Shown one piece after another: positions 43,029 through 51,686 of a stretch of DNA of 57,704 nt. Source of the stretch: Streptomyces niveiscabiei (GTDB taxonomy: Bacteria; Actinomycetota; Actinomycetes; Streptomycetales; Streptomycetaceae); NCBI RefSeq assembly GCF_001419795.1, contig NZ_LIRL01000193.1, positions 1 to 57,704 on the forward strand, read 5' to 3'. Under the pieces are notes generated by a model. The model searched no databases and had not been told where the DNA came from. It saw only the letters and a list, made by a program, of their open reading frames with translations. A program made the translations under genes and the position numbers. Every line of letters starts with the position of its first letter. Within the stretch, counting starts at the first letter, position 1.

Positions 43029-44546
43029 ATGATCGACAGAAGGTCCTTCCTCGCCGTCGGCGCCGCCGCGCTCACCACGACCGCGCTGACCGGCGCCGCG
43101 CGGCCCAAGTCCGCCACGGTCAGCGGCCGTTGGGGCAAGCTCGCCGACCGCCTCCAAGGGCGTCTCGTGCTTCCCGCCGACGCCGACTACCAGCGGGCCA
43201 AGCAGCTCTACCAGGTCCAGTTCGACAGCGCGGCCCCCCAGGCCGTCGCCTACTGCGCCTCCGCCGCCGACGTCTCCGCCTGCGTCCGCTTCGCCGCCGC
43301 CCACGGCATCCCCGTCGCCGCCCGCAGCGGCGGCCACAGCGCGGCCGGCTACTCCACCACGCAGGGCCTGATCATCGACGTCTCCCAGCTCAACTCCATC
43401 ACCCTGGGCGAGAGTTCGGTGCGGATGGGGCCCGGCGCCCAGCTCGTCGACATCGCCGACACCCTCGCCCCGGCCGGGCTCGGCATCTCCGGCGGCTACT
43501 GCCCGACCGTCGCCGCGGGCGGGTTCCTCCAGGGCGGCGGCATGGGCCTGTTCACCCGCAGCATCGGCATCGCCTCCGACAAGGTGACCGCGGCGCAGGT
43601 CGTCCTCGCCGACGGACGGACCGTCACCGCGTCCCCGCACTGCAACAGCGACCTGTACTGGGCGCTGCGCGGCGGTGGCGGCGGCAACTTCGGCATCGTC
43701 ACCTCGTACGACATCACGCCCTCGCCGCTGACGAACGTCGCCGCGATCAACCTCGTGTGGACGTTCGACCAGGCCCTCGACATGCTCGACGGCTGGACCC
43801 AGTGGCTGCCCGACGCGCCCTGGACCATCGGCAGCGGCGTCAACGTCACCCTCACCGACGCGGGCCCCGGCGGCGTACCCACCGCGTCCGTGTTCCTCGG
43901 CTCGGTCGACACCGGCGCCGGGTTCGACGCCGAGATCGCCCGCCTGATCTCCCTGGTCGGCCGGCCGCCGGTCTACCAGCAGAAGTTCACCGCCCCCTAC
44001 CGGGCGATCCTCATGCAGCTCTACCAGTGCTCCGAACTGTCCGTGCAGCAGTGCCACCGCACCGACACCTCGCCCGACGGGAAGATCCAGCGCCCCGCGT
44101 TCGGCGCCTGGCGCAGCCGCCTCTTCAAGGAGCGCGGCATGCCCCGCGACGGCTGGGCCAAGGCCCTGGAGACGTTCGACGCCAACCGGTTCGCGGGCGG
44201 GCAGATGCGCCAGCTCCAGATCTCCGCGCTCGGCGGCCGGGCCAACACCGTCGCCCGCGACGCCACCGCCTACGTCCACCGCGACAGCCTCTTCTCCGTC
44301 AGCTACCTCACCTCCAACGCGGCCTCGGTGAGCCAGGAGGCCAAGGCCGCCGCCTGGGAGTTCGTCGACGACGGGTTCGCCGTCATCGACCCCTACTCGC
44401 AGGGCGAGACCTACCAGAACTTCATCGACCCCCGGCTGCCCGACTGGCGGCGCTCCTACTACGCCGAGAACTACGCGCGCCTCGCCCGGACCAAGCGGAA
44501 GTACGACCCGTACGGGTTCTTCCGGTTCGCCCAGAGCGTCGGCTGA
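43029..44546 (+). CDS. Tat-exported FAD-linked oxidase (BBE-like, bicovalent flavin)
   Basis: A 505-residue berberine-bridge-enzyme-like oxidase. The N-terminus has a Tat-type signal (DRRSFLAVGAAALTTTALTG), so it is probably exported folded. The FAD-binding domain has AARSGGHSAAGYST, with His103 at the 8-alpha-histidyl position, and GISGGYCPTVAAGG, with Cys158 at the 6-S-cysteinyl position, predicting bicovalent FAD. The terminal motif is KYDPYGFFRFAQSVG. Such enzymes perform two-electron oxidations including ring closures of prenylated phenols. It follows the hydroxylase by 44 bp. Within this cluster an oxidative cyclisation outside the membrane, on an exported intermediate, is a reasonable guess. 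Confidence 0.9.
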   Translation: MIDRRSFLAVGAAALTTTALTGAARPKSATVSGRWGKLADRLQGRLVLPADADYQRAKQLYQVQFDSAAPQAVAYCASAADVSACVRFAAAHGIPVAARSGGHSAAGYSTTQGLIIDVSQLNSITLGESSVRMGPGAQLVDIADTLAPAGLGISGGYCPTVAAGGFLQGGGMGLFTRSIGIASDKVTAAQVVLADGRTVTASPHCNSDLYWALRGGGGGNFGIVTSYDITPSPLTNVAAINLVWTFDQALDMLDGWTQWLPDAPWTIGSGVNVTLTDAGPGGVPTASVFLGSVDTGAGFDAEIARLISLVGRPPVYQQKFTAPYRAILMQLYQCSELSVQQCHRTDTSPDGKIQRPAFGAWRSRLFKERGMPRDGWAKALETFDANRFAGGQMRQLQISALGGRANTVARDATAYVHRDSLFSVSYLTSNAASVSQEAKAAAWEFVDDGFAVIDPYSQGETYQNFIDPRLPDWRRSYYAENYARLARTKRKYDPYGFFRFAQSVG

Positions 44547-44554
44547 CCCGCACC

Positions 44555-44581
44555 GCCCGGCCCCCCTCGCAGGGGCCGGGC
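44555..44581 (+). terminator. Intercistronic hairpin
   Basis: GCCCGGCCCC (44555-44564) pairs with GGGGCCGGGC (44572-44581) over a 7-base loop, 10 bp of G-C pairs, between the flavin oxidase and terpene cyclase genes. Without a T run it may stabilise or partly terminate the operon message. Confidence 0.5.
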
Positions 44582-44622
44582 CCGTTCTCCGCCACCCAGG
44601 CCGCACCAGACAGGAGCACGAC

Positions 44623-46236
44623 ATGAAGATCGCCGACCTCACGCGCCCGGCCCCGCTGCGACTGCCCCAGGGGATCACCCCGGCCGAACTCCGCCGCGCC
44701 ACCGCCCGCCTGACCGCCCATATCAGCGCCAGAACCGACGACGACGGCGCGATACGCGAACAGTGCGAGAGCCGGGTCCTCGAATCCGCCCTCGCCCTCG
44801 CCCTCATGACCCGCACCGGCACCGCCTCCCCGGCCCGCGAACGCCTCCTCGGCTACCTGCGCGGCCACCTGGAGTCCCCGGACGCCCTCGACCGCGTCCT
44901 CGCCACCCACGCCGTCGAGGGCGCCGCCGGGCGCACGGCGGGCGGCAACAGCGTCCTCGCCGGGACCCTCGCCGCGAACATCCTGGGCTCGGCGCCCGGC
45001 TTCATCTCCACCCGGCGCCGCCTCATGGTCTACGCCGTGCTGTCGGTCCTCGGCTGCCCGCTGCCCGCCGACGCGGAACTCCCCGGCGGCGGACACGTCC
45101 CCACCGACCCGCTGCACTCCTGGGCCGCCGTCCAGCAGGCCGCGATCACCCTGATCCTCGCCACCGCCCTCGACGTCCGCAACCAGGCCACCGAAGCGGC
45201 CCTCGACACCCTGCTCGCCACCGACCCGGACACCACCGTCTGGGAGGGCTACGCCCTCATGCACCTGCTGGTGCTGCACGCCCTCGCCGGCACCGGCCGC
45301 CACGACGACACCGTACGGCGCGGCCTCGCCACCCTCCTGCGCCACCAACGCCCCGACGGCGGCTTCCCGTTCGTCCTGGAGATGCACAACTGGTGCACCT
45401 CCACCGGCGGCCTCGCCCTGCACGCGGCCGGCGCCGACCTCGCCCTGCTGCGCCGCATGGCCTCCACGCTCGCCGCCGAACGCGGCGGCGCCCCCCTGCC
45501 CTCCCTCTCCCGGGGCACCCCCCTCACCGGCGGCTGGTCCATGTCACCGGCCGTCGCGCAGAACGACGTCGACGACACCTCCTGCGCCCTGGAGTTCCTG
45601 CACGCCGTCGACCCCGTCGCCCACGCCGGGACCGTCCGCGCCGGCGTCGCCGCCCTCCTCGCCGTCCAGGGCACCGACGGCGGCTTCCCCACGTACGTCG
45701 CCGGCGCCTCCTCCGAACCCTGCATGACGGCCGCCGCCGTCGGCGCCCTCGGCCCGCACCCCGAGACCGCGCCCCAGCGCGCGAAAGCGCTCGGGTTCCT
45801 CGCCGAGCACCAGGACGCGGACGGCGGCTTCGAACCCGGCTGGAGCCGCTCCCGGCTGCACAGCCTCTTCCGGGTCCGCCTCGCCGCCTGCACCGCCCAC
45901 CCCGACGACCTGCGCTCCGGCGCCATGGCCGCCCGCGTGGAGCGCACCGTCCTCGACACCCAGAACGACGACGGCGGCTGGGGCATGCGCCCCGGCGACC
46001 CCAGCGACGACATCAGCACCGCCTACGGCATCGTCACCCTCTGCCACGCCGACGACTCCCGCGCCCTCGGCGCCGCTCTCACCTGGCTCCTGGAGCGGCA
46101 GAAGGCCGACGGCGGCTACGACGGACCGCCCGACATGGTCGGACCCCGTCCCTTCGCCTACCACTTTCCGCTGCTCACTGATATCCCGGTGCTGCTGGCC
46201 CTCGGACACGTCCGGGCCCGCCTCCTGGACACGTGA
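44623..46236 (+). CDS. Class II terpene cyclase (DxDD motif)
   Basis: A 537-residue soluble all-alpha cyclase of the class II (squalene-hopene/copalyl diphosphate synthase) type. The catalytic DxDD motif is D315-V-D317-D318 in AQNDVDDTSCAL. QW-like repeats run through the protein: RPDGGFPF, GTDGGFPTY, DADGGFEPG, NDDGGWGM, KADGGYDGP. No class I DDxxD domain is present. These enzymes protonate a terminal alkene or epoxide and close decalin-type rings without removing diphosphate. Length fits bacterial diterpene class II cyclases better than squalene-hopene cyclases (which exceed 600 residues). Next to a prenyltransferase it could cyclise a prenyl diphosphate before transfer, or the prenyl chain of a meroterpenoid after transfer. 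The start is ATG 44623 with CAGGAG upstream. Confidence 0.88.
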   Translation: MKIADLTRPAPLRLPQGITPAELRRATARLTAHISARTDDDGAIREQCESRVLESALALALMTRTGTASPARERLLGYLRGHLESPDALDRVLATHAVEGAAGRTAGGNSVLAGTLAANILGSAPGFISTRRRLMVYAVLSVLGCPLPADAELPGGGHVPTDPLHSWAAVQQAAITLILATALDVRNQATEAALDTLLATDPDTTVWEGYALMHLLVLHALAGTGRHDDTVRRGLATLLRHQRPDGGFPFVLEMHNWCTSTGGLALHAAGADLALLRRMASTLAAERGGAPLPSLSRGTPLTGGWSMSPAVAQNDVDDTSCALEFLHAVDPVAHAGTVRAGVAALLAVQGTDGGFPTYVAGASSEPCMTAAAVGALGPHPETAPQRAKALGFLAEHQDADGGFEPGWSRSRLHSLFRVRLAACTAHPDDLRSGAMAARVERTVLDTQNDDGGWGMRPGDPSDDISTAYGIVTLCHADDSRALGAALTWLLERQKADGGYDGPPDMVGPRPFAYHFPLLTDIPVLLALGHVRARLLDT

Positions 46237-46284
46237 GACCCGAAGGAACACCCGTCCCCCACAAGAACACTGGAGACCACACGC

Positions 46285-48396
46285 ATGCTGCGAAAACTGG
46301 CCGCCCTGCCCAGCGGAAGGGTGGGCAAGTGGGTCGTCATCGCGATCTGGGCCGTGATCCTGGTTCCGGCGCTGATGCTCGCCGGGAAGCTCGGTGACGC
46401 GGAGGAGAACGACAACTCGGCCTGGCTGCCGGGCAACGCCGAGTCCACCGCCGTCGTCGAGCGCGCCCAGAAGCTGATGCCCGCCGACACCGTCCCCGCG
46501 ATCGTCGTCTACGACCGGGCCGCCGGGACCACCCCCGCCGACCTCGCCAAGGCGCGCGCGGACGCCACCGCGTTCAAGTCCATCACCAACGTCGTCGGCG
46601 AACCCCAGGGCCCGGTGGTCTCCGAGGACGGCAAGGCCCTCCAGACCGTCGTCCAGGTCCGCAAGGACAAGACCGGCTGGGAAGGGCTCGGCAAGGTCGT
46701 CGACGCGATGACCGAGGTCGGCAAGAAGGACGCGCAGGGGCTCGGCTTCCACGTCGCCGGGCCCGCCGGGTACGGGGCCGACTCCATCAAGGCGTTCGGC
46801 GGAGGCGGCGCGCTCACCACCATCACCGCGCTGGTCGTCGTGGCGATCCTGCTGCTCACCTACCGCAGCCCGCTGCTGCCCCTGCTGCCGCTGCTCACCG
46901 TCGGGGTCGCCCTGATGGCGGCGGAGGCGTTCATCTACCTCCTCGCCGAGAACGCCGGACTGGTCGTCAACAAACAGACCAGCTTCATCCTCGTCGTCCT
47001 CCTCTTCGGCGCCGCCACCGACTACGCGCTGCTGCTGATCTCCCGCTACAGAGAGGAACTCGCCCGCCACGAGGACCGGCACGAGGCGATGGCCGAGGCC
47101 CTCTACCGCTCCGGGCCCGCGATCGTCGCCAGCGCCGCGACCGTCGCCGTCAGCCTCATGCTCCTCACCCTCGCCGTCCTCAACTCCACCAAGGGCATGG
47201 GCCCCGCCTGCGCGATCGGCATCATCGTCGGCCTGCTCGCCATGACGACCCTCATGCCGGCCCTCCTCGTCGCCTGCGGGCGGTGGATCTTCTGGCCGAA
47301 GAAACCCGTGTACGGCGCCGAGGCGCAGGCCAAGGAGAGCGTCTGGGACCGGGTCGGGAACGCCATCTCCGGCCGGCCCCGCCTGGTGTGGGCCGGCACG
47401 GTCCTCGTGCTCGGCGCGATGGCGCTGGGCGCCCTCGGGCTGAACGCCTCCGGGCTGTCCAACAAGGACCAGTTCACGAACAAGCCGCAGATGGCGGTCG
47501 GCGAGGAGATCCGCGCCGAGCACTTCCCGGCCGGCTCCGGCGACCCCGTCTACGTCGTCGCCAAGGCCGACGCCGCCGCGCAGGTGAGGACGGCGCTCGC
47601 GGCCGTACCCGGGATCACCGGCGTCGGCGACCCCGTCGTCAAGGACGGCGAAGCGGTCCTGCTCGCCCAGCTCAAGGACGAGCCCAGCAGCGAGGGGGCG
47701 ATGAGCACCGTCGACCGCGCCCGCACCGCCGTCCACAAGATCGAGGGGGCGGACGCGCAGGTCGGCGGCTCCACCGCGATCATGGTCGACACGGAGAACG
47801 CGGCGGCCCGCGACTCGAAGGTGATCATCCCGATCGTCCTCCTCGTCGTCCTGCTCATCCTCGGCCTGCTGCTGCGCGCGGTCGTCGCGCCGCTGCTGCT
47901 GATGGCGACCGTCCTGCTGTCGTTCGGCGCCGCCCTCGGCGTGAGCAGTCTCGTCTTCGAGCACGTCTTCGGCCTCGCCGGGGCCGACGCCTCGTTCCCG
48001 CTGCTCGCGTTCGTGTTCCTCGTCGCCCTCGGCATCGACTACAACATCTTCCTGGTCACCCGCGTCCGCGAGGACGCCGCCCTGCACGGCACCCGGCGCG
48101 CCGCGCTCACCGGCCTCTCCTCCACCGGCGGGGTCATCACCTCGGCGGGCGTCGTCCTCGCGGGCACCTTCGCCGCGATGGCCTCCCTGCCGCTGGTCTT
48201 CGCCGTCGAACTCGGCTTCGCCGTCGCCTTCGGCGTCCTCCTCGACACGCTCGTGGTGCGCTCGGTGCTCGTCACCGCGCTCACCCTCGACGTGGGCCGC
48301 TGGATGTGGTGGCCCAGCAAGCTGTTCCACCGCCGCGACGACGCCGGCACGGCGACGGGCGACAGCGGCCAGGTACCCGCCTACAGCGGCAGGTGA
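46285..48396 (+). CDS. MMPL family transporter
   Basis: A 703-residue RND-like exporter of the MmpL type. It has two repeats, each with one membrane helix, an extracytoplasmic domain and five further helices. The first helix region is GKWVVIAIWAVILVPALMLA; the repeat signature is LLFGAATDYALLLISRYREE in the first half and VALGIDYNIFLVTRVREDA in the second. MmpL proteins in Streptomyces clusters export lipophilic products using proton force. It is 48 bp after the cyclase and is the probable exporter for the cluster product. Confidence 0.92.
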   Translation: MLRKLAALPSGRVGKWVVIAIWAVILVPALMLAGKLGDAEENDNSAWLPGNAESTAVVERAQKLMPADTVPAIVVYDRAAGTTPADLAKARADATAFKSITNVVGEPQGPVVSEDGKALQTVVQVRKDKTGWEGLGKVVDAMTEVGKKDAQGLGFHVAGPAGYGADSIKAFGGGGALTTITALVVVAILLLTYRSPLLPLLPLLTVGVALMAAEAFIYLLAENAGLVVNKQTSFILVVLLFGAATDYALLLISRYREELARHEDRHEAMAEALYRSGPAIVASAATVAVSLMLLTLAVLNSTKGMGPACAIGIIVGLLAMTTLMPALLVACGRWIFWPKKPVYGAEAQAKESVWDRVGNAISGRPRLVWAGTVLVLGAMALGALGLNASGLSNKDQFTNKPQMAVGEEIRAEHFPAGSGDPVYVVAKADAAAQVRTALAAVPGITGVGDPVVKDGEAVLLAQLKDEPSSEGAMSTVDRARTAVHKIEGADAQVGGSTAIMVDTENAAARDSKVIIPIVLLVVLLILGLLLRAVVAPLLLMATVLLSFGAALGVSSLVFEHVFGLAGADASFPLLAFVFLVALGIDYNIFLVTRVREDAALHGTRRAALTGLSSTGGVITSAGVVLAGTFAAMASLPLVFAVELGFAVAFGVLLDTLVVRSVLVTALTLDVGRWMWWPSKLFHRRDDAGTATGDSGQVPAYSGR

Positions 48397-48404
48397 ACCG
48401 TCTC

Positions 48405-48436
48405 TGCCACGGCGACCCCGCCGGGGTCCCGTGGCA
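48405..48436 (+). terminator. Strong hairpin between MMPL and second SARP
   Basis: TGCCACGG (48405-48412) and CCGTGGCA (48429-48436) pair, continuing inside as GACCCCG against CGGGGTC, giving 15 bp with one bulged base and a one-base apex. It follows the MMPL stop by 9 bases. It may terminate or attenuate transcription before the second SARP gene. Confidence 0.6.
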
Positions 48437-48482
48437 GGGGCGACCGCACGCACGGAAACACGGCAACGGGGGCAAGAGATCT

Positions 48483-49502
48483 ATGCACACGGAGACGAGG
48501 GACAGAGAACTCCGCCGCGACACCTCGACGGAAGGCACCGGTGCGCGGCGCATCGCCGAGCTCGAACACGAGGTCCGCGAACTCAGACGCGCCAACGAGA
48601 CACTCAAGCAGTACGTCAGCAAGGCACTCGACCTCGACACCGGCCCCCGCCGCGGGGACCGGCCCCCCGTGCGGTCCGCGGGGCCGGACGACCCGCAACG
48701 CCCGCCGCGCCGGCCAGCTCCCGCCACCGGCGTCGAGTTCCGGGTCCTCGGCCCCGTCGAGGCCGCCGTCGACGGCCGCTGGGTCGACCTCGGGGCGCCC
48801 AAGCAGCGCGCCGCGCTCGTCCTGCTGGTCAGCCAGGTCGGCCAGCCCGTCTCCGTCGACACGCTCGTCGACGCCCTGTGGGAGGGCCGGCCACCGCAGT
48901 CCGCGATCACCTCGCTGCACGCGTACATCGCCAACCTGCGGCGCGCCCTCGAACCCCACCGCGCCCCCCGCACCCCGGCCACCGTCCTGTGCACGCGCGG
49001 ACGCGGCTACCTCCTCGACAGCCGGGCCGTCGAGGTCGACGCGCACCGGTTCTGGGAGCACGCCACCGCCGGGTGGCAGGCCCTCGACCGGGGCGATCCG
49101 CAGCGCGCCCTGTACGCGTTCGAGGCCGGCCTCGGCCTGTGGCGCGGCGAGGCGTACGCGGAGGTCGCGGGCGCACCGCACGTCGCGCCCGAGGCGGTCC
49201 GCCTGGAGGAACTGCGGCTGTCGGTGATCGAGGGCAGGTGCGCCACCCTCATCGCCGTCGGCAGCCACGAGATGGCGGTTCCCGAACTGGTCGCCTTCAC
49301 GCAGGCCCACCCGCTGCGGGAGTACGGCTGCGAGCTGCTCACCCTCGCGCTGTACCGGTCGGGGCGGCAGGCCGACGCGCTGTCGGTGCTGCGCGCCCAC
49401 CAGAAGAAGATGGTGGAGGGGCTCGGCATCTCACCCAGCCCCGCGCTGCAACACCTCGAACTGGAAATACTGCGGCAGGCACCGGAGCTGGAACGCTCCT
49501 GA
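48483..49502 (+). CDS. SARP family regulator with N-terminal coiled coil
   Basis: A 339-residue SARP activator. Residues about 82-165 are the winged-helix DNA-binding domain (VEFRVLGPVEAAVDGRWVDL, then SAITSLHAYIANLRRALEPH), and about 170-330 the activation domain (VEVDAHRFWEHATAGWQALD, HPLREYGCELLTLALYRSGR). There is no ATPase domain. Unusually, residues about 22-48 (RIAELEHEVRELRRANETLK) form a leucine-zipper-like helix that closely resembles the end of IS3-family transposase OrfA. The ATG at 48483 is preceded by GGGGGCAAGAG. It ends the rightward operon, facing the leftward operon across a terminator. Confidence 0.9.
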   Translation: MHTETRDRELRRDTSTEGTGARRIAELEHEVRELRRANETLKQYVSKALDLDTGPRRGDRPPVRSAGPDDPQRPPRRPAPATGVEFRVLGPVEAAVDGRWVDLGAPKQRAALVLLVSQVGQPVSVDTLVDALWEGRPPQSAITSLHAYIANLRRALEPHRAPRTPATVLCTRGRGYLLDSRAVEVDAHRFWEHATAGWQALDRGDPQRALYAFEAGLGLWRGEAYAEVAGAPHVAPEAVRLEELRLSVIEGRCATLIAVGSHEMAVPELVAFTQAHPLREYGCELLTLALYRSGRQADALSVLRAHQKKMVEGLGISPSPALQHLELEILRQAPELERS

Positions 49503-49508
49503 ACCTCT

Positions 49509-49540
49509 GGCGCGGTGACCCTCCCGGGGGTCACCGCGCC
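49509..49540. terminator. Bidirectional terminator between the two operons
   Basis: GGCGCGGTGACCC (49509-49521) is the exact complement of GGGTCACCGCGCC (49528-49540), 13-bp stem with a 6-base loop, placed 6 bases after the SARP stop and 5 bases before the methyltransferase stop. A short TTGTG follows on the plus strand. Confidence 0.8.
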
Positions 49541-49545
49541 TTGTG

Positions 49546-50550
49546 TCACCGCGCCAGGACGAGGGTCGTCGGCGACGGCGTCTCCACGAACCGCACCTCC
49601 TCGAACCCGGCCGCCGTCAGCCACGCCCGATAGTCGCCGCGCCGCCAGGTCGACCCGTGCCGGCTCTTGAGGAGCATCTCCCCGGCGAAGGTCAGCGCGA
49701 ACGGCGGGCCGCTGCGCTCGTCGTCGGTGATGTAGTCGGAGACGACGAGCGTGCCGCCCGGCTTCAGGGCCCGGCGGATCCGGGCGAACACCGCCTCATT
49801 GTCCGCGGGCCCTTCCTGGTGGGCGATGTTGGAGTACATGACGACGTCGTGCTCCCCGTCCCCGAAGCCGACGGTGTGGAAGTCGCCGTCCACATGCTCG
49901 ACCCGGTCGCCCACCCCCTGTTCGGCGAGCAGCCGCCGGGCGATGGCGTTGATCGGCGCCCAGTCGATCTGGGTGGCGCGGGCGTCCGGGTTGAGGCCGA
50001 GCCACACCGCCGAGCAGACCCCGGAACCGCCGCCGACGTCCAGCACGGAGATCTTCCCGGCGTCGGCCAGCCCCAGCTCCTCGGCGGCGATGTGCGCGAC
50101 GGGCACGGACTGCGCGGCGATCGCCTGGACCAGGTTCTCCCAGTGCGGGTTGTCGGCGACCTCCACGACCGCGTCCGACACCGGACCGCCCGCCTTCACG
50201 ACGTCCGGCAGCGCGGCCAGCGACCCCAGGTGGCCCATCTTCAGCCGCGCGAACGCCGCCAGCGACGCGGGCCGGCCCGCGACCAGGAACGCCGACGCCT
50301 CACGGGAGTTGCGGTAGCGCCCGCCGGCCACCTCGACCAGCTCCAGCGCGACCAGCCCGTCCAGCAGGGCCCGCGCCCCGCGCACCGCGATCCCGGCCCG
50401 CGCCGCCAGCTCCTCGGGGCTGCCGGCGCCGTCCTCCAGGTGCGTGAACAGGTCGTACGTCGCCGCCGTCCCCACCATCCCGGTCGCCCAGTAGCCGTTG
50501 ATCAGCCGCATCACGCGGTCCGAAGTGGGCGTGGTGTCGTGGTCGTTCAT
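49546..50550 (-). CDS. SAM-dependent O-methyltransferase (class I)
   Basis: A 334-residue small-molecule methyltransferase. Residues about 10-100 are the dimerisation winged helix typical of plant-like and polyketide O-methyltransferases (VMRLINGYWATGMVGTAATY, ELAARAGIAVRGARALLDGL). The SAM-binding motif is SVLDVGGGSGVCSAVWLGL (near 168-186), with VEHVDGDFHTVGFG and NIAHQEGPADN following. It overlaps the THN synthase stop by ATGA, so it is coupled to it. A hydroxyl of flaviolin or its 8-amino derivative is the probable acceptor; a C-methyl transfer cannot be excluded, because this fold performs both in related naphthoquinone pathways. Confidence 0.9.
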   Translation of the reverse strand: MNDHDTTPTSDRVMRLINGYWATGMVGTAATYDLFTHLEDGAGSPEELAARAGIAVRGARALLDGLVALELVEVAGGRYRNSREASAFLVAGRPASLAAFARLKMGHLGSLAALPDVVKAGGPVSDAVVEVADNPHWENLVQAIAAQSVPVAHIAAEELGLADAGKISVLDVGGGSGVCSAVWLGLNPDARATQIDWAPINAIARRLLAEQGVGDRVEHVDGDFHTVGFGDGEHDVVMYSNIAHQEGPADNEAVFARIRRALKPGGTLVVSDYITDDERSGPPFALTFAGEMLLKSRHGSTWRRGDYRAWLTAAGFEEVRFVETPSPTTLVLAR

Positions 50551-51638
50551 GCGGTCCTCCCCGTGGACTGGTGGTCGTCGACCCAGGTGCCGAGGGCCAT
50601 CTCTGCGGTGATGCCGGGCCCGAACCCGGCGATCAGGCCGGTCGCCCCGGTGGGCAGCGGGCCTTCCTCGAACCGCCTGCGCAGGGCGTCGAGGACGACG
50701 GCGCTGGCGATGTTCCCGTACTCGGTGAGCGTCCCCCAGCTGTGCCGGAAGACCGCGCCGTCGACCCCGAGGTACTTCGCGAGGTCGTCCAGGATGCGCG
50801 GGCCGCCCGCGTGGATGACGTAGAAGTCCAGGTCCCCGGCGTCCCAGCCGTGACCGGCCGCGAGGTCCTTGAGGACCGGCGCGAGCGGCTCCATCGTGCC
50901 CGGCACCCGGCGGTCGAGCTGGAAGTGGAACCCGGTGTCCTTCACCGCGTACGAGATCCAGTCCTCCGTGTTAGGGATCAAGTACGAGGCGTTGCGGGCC
51001 AGTTGGACGCCGGTGACGCCCGGGCCGCCCCGGCCGCGCACGACGGCCGCCGCGACCGCGTCGCCGAACAGGCCGTCCGACAGCAGCGAGCCGATGTCGT
51101 CCGCGTCCGGCTGGTAGCACAGCGAGCACAGCTCGCACGACACGATCAGGACGTTGCTGTCCGGGTGCGCCGCGCAGAAGTCGTGGGCCCGGTTGATCGC
51201 CGCGCCGCCCGCCGCGCAGCCGAGCTGGGCGATGGGCAGCTGGCGGGTGTCGTAGCGCAGGCCCATCGTGTTGATCAGCCAGGCCGTCAGCGAGGGCATC
51301 ATGAAGCCGGTGCACGACACGTAGATGATCGCGTCGATGTCCTCGGCCCGCAGCAGCGCGTTCGCCAGCGCCTCCTCGATCGCGTCCGGGCAGCGCTTCT
51401 TCGACTCCATCTCGTAGATCCGGTTCCGTTCCTCGAAACCGGGGTGGGACAAGGTCTTCTCGATCGGCTGGACCAGGTGTCGTTTCTTCACCCCGGTGTT
51501 CTCTATCAGCCGGAGCGCGAGCGGCAATTGGGGTTTTCCCGCGTGCGCTGTGCGGGCGAAATCCAGGGTCTGTTCCATCGTGATGACGTATTCCGGTACG
51601 CGCACCGCGGGCTTGCAGAGAATGGGCATGTCCGGCAT
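50547..51638 (-). CDS. Type III polyketide synthase, RppA-like THN synthase
   Basis: A 363-residue homodimeric type III PKS that matches the RppA family, which condenses five malonyl-CoA into 1,3,6,8-tetrahydroxynaphthalene (THN). The catalytic triad is Cys141 (QLGCAAGGAAINRAHDF), His276 (FYVIHAGGPRIL) and Asn309 (LTEYGNIASAVV). Cys109 in YVSCTGFMMPSLTAW corresponds to RppA Cys106, a residue linked to malonyl starter use. The N-terminal NTGVKKRHLVQPIEKTLSHP and C-terminal GLIAGFGPGITAE are also RppA-like. The ATG at 51638 has GAGAGG upstream. It makes the aromatic core of the cluster product. Confidence 0.94.
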   Translation of the reverse strand: MPDMPILCKPAVRVPEYVITMEQTLDFARTAHAGKPQLPLALRLIENTGVKKRHLVQPIEKTLSHPGFEERNRIYEMESKKRCPDAIEEALANALLRAEDIDAIIYVSCTGFMMPSLTAWLINTMGLRYDTRQLPIAQLGCAAGGAAINRAHDFCAAHPDSNVLIVSCELCSLCYQPDADDIGSLLSDGLFGDAVAAAVVRGRGGPGVTGVQLARNASYLIPNTEDWISYAVKDTGFHFQLDRRVPGTMEPLAPVLKDLAAGHGWDAGDLDFYVIHAGGPRILDDLAKYLGVDGAVFRHSWGTLTEYGNIASAVVLDALRRRFEEGPLPTGATGLIAGFGPGITAEMALGTWVDDHQSTGRTA

Positions 51639-51686
51639 TCGCCTCTCAGCAGTATGGGAATTCTCGGAAATTGATCGTTCGGGGGT

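Noticed and set aside
43029..44546. Calling the oxidase a cannabinoid synthase
   Set aside because: The bicovalent-flavin motifs are shared by many BBE-like oxidases; no evidence here points to an alkylresorcinol substrate.
42558..44822. 754-codon minus-strand frame
   Set aside because: Complement of the flavin oxidase gene, low-complexity composition.
44623..46236. Squalene-hopene cyclase of the hopanoid pathway
   Set aside because: Too short, and no squalene synthase or hopanoid genes are nearby; it fits class II diterpene-type cyclases better.
45544..48453. Long 969-codon open frame on the minus strand
   Set aside because: It is the complement of the terpene cyclase and MMPL genes; its translation is Gly/Glu/Arg-rich with no family and no ribosome site, a normal effect of high GC3.
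47283..48482. In-frame upstream extension of the second SARP
   Set aside because: It lies wholly inside the MMPL gene in a different frame; the 48483 ATG gives a normal SARP.
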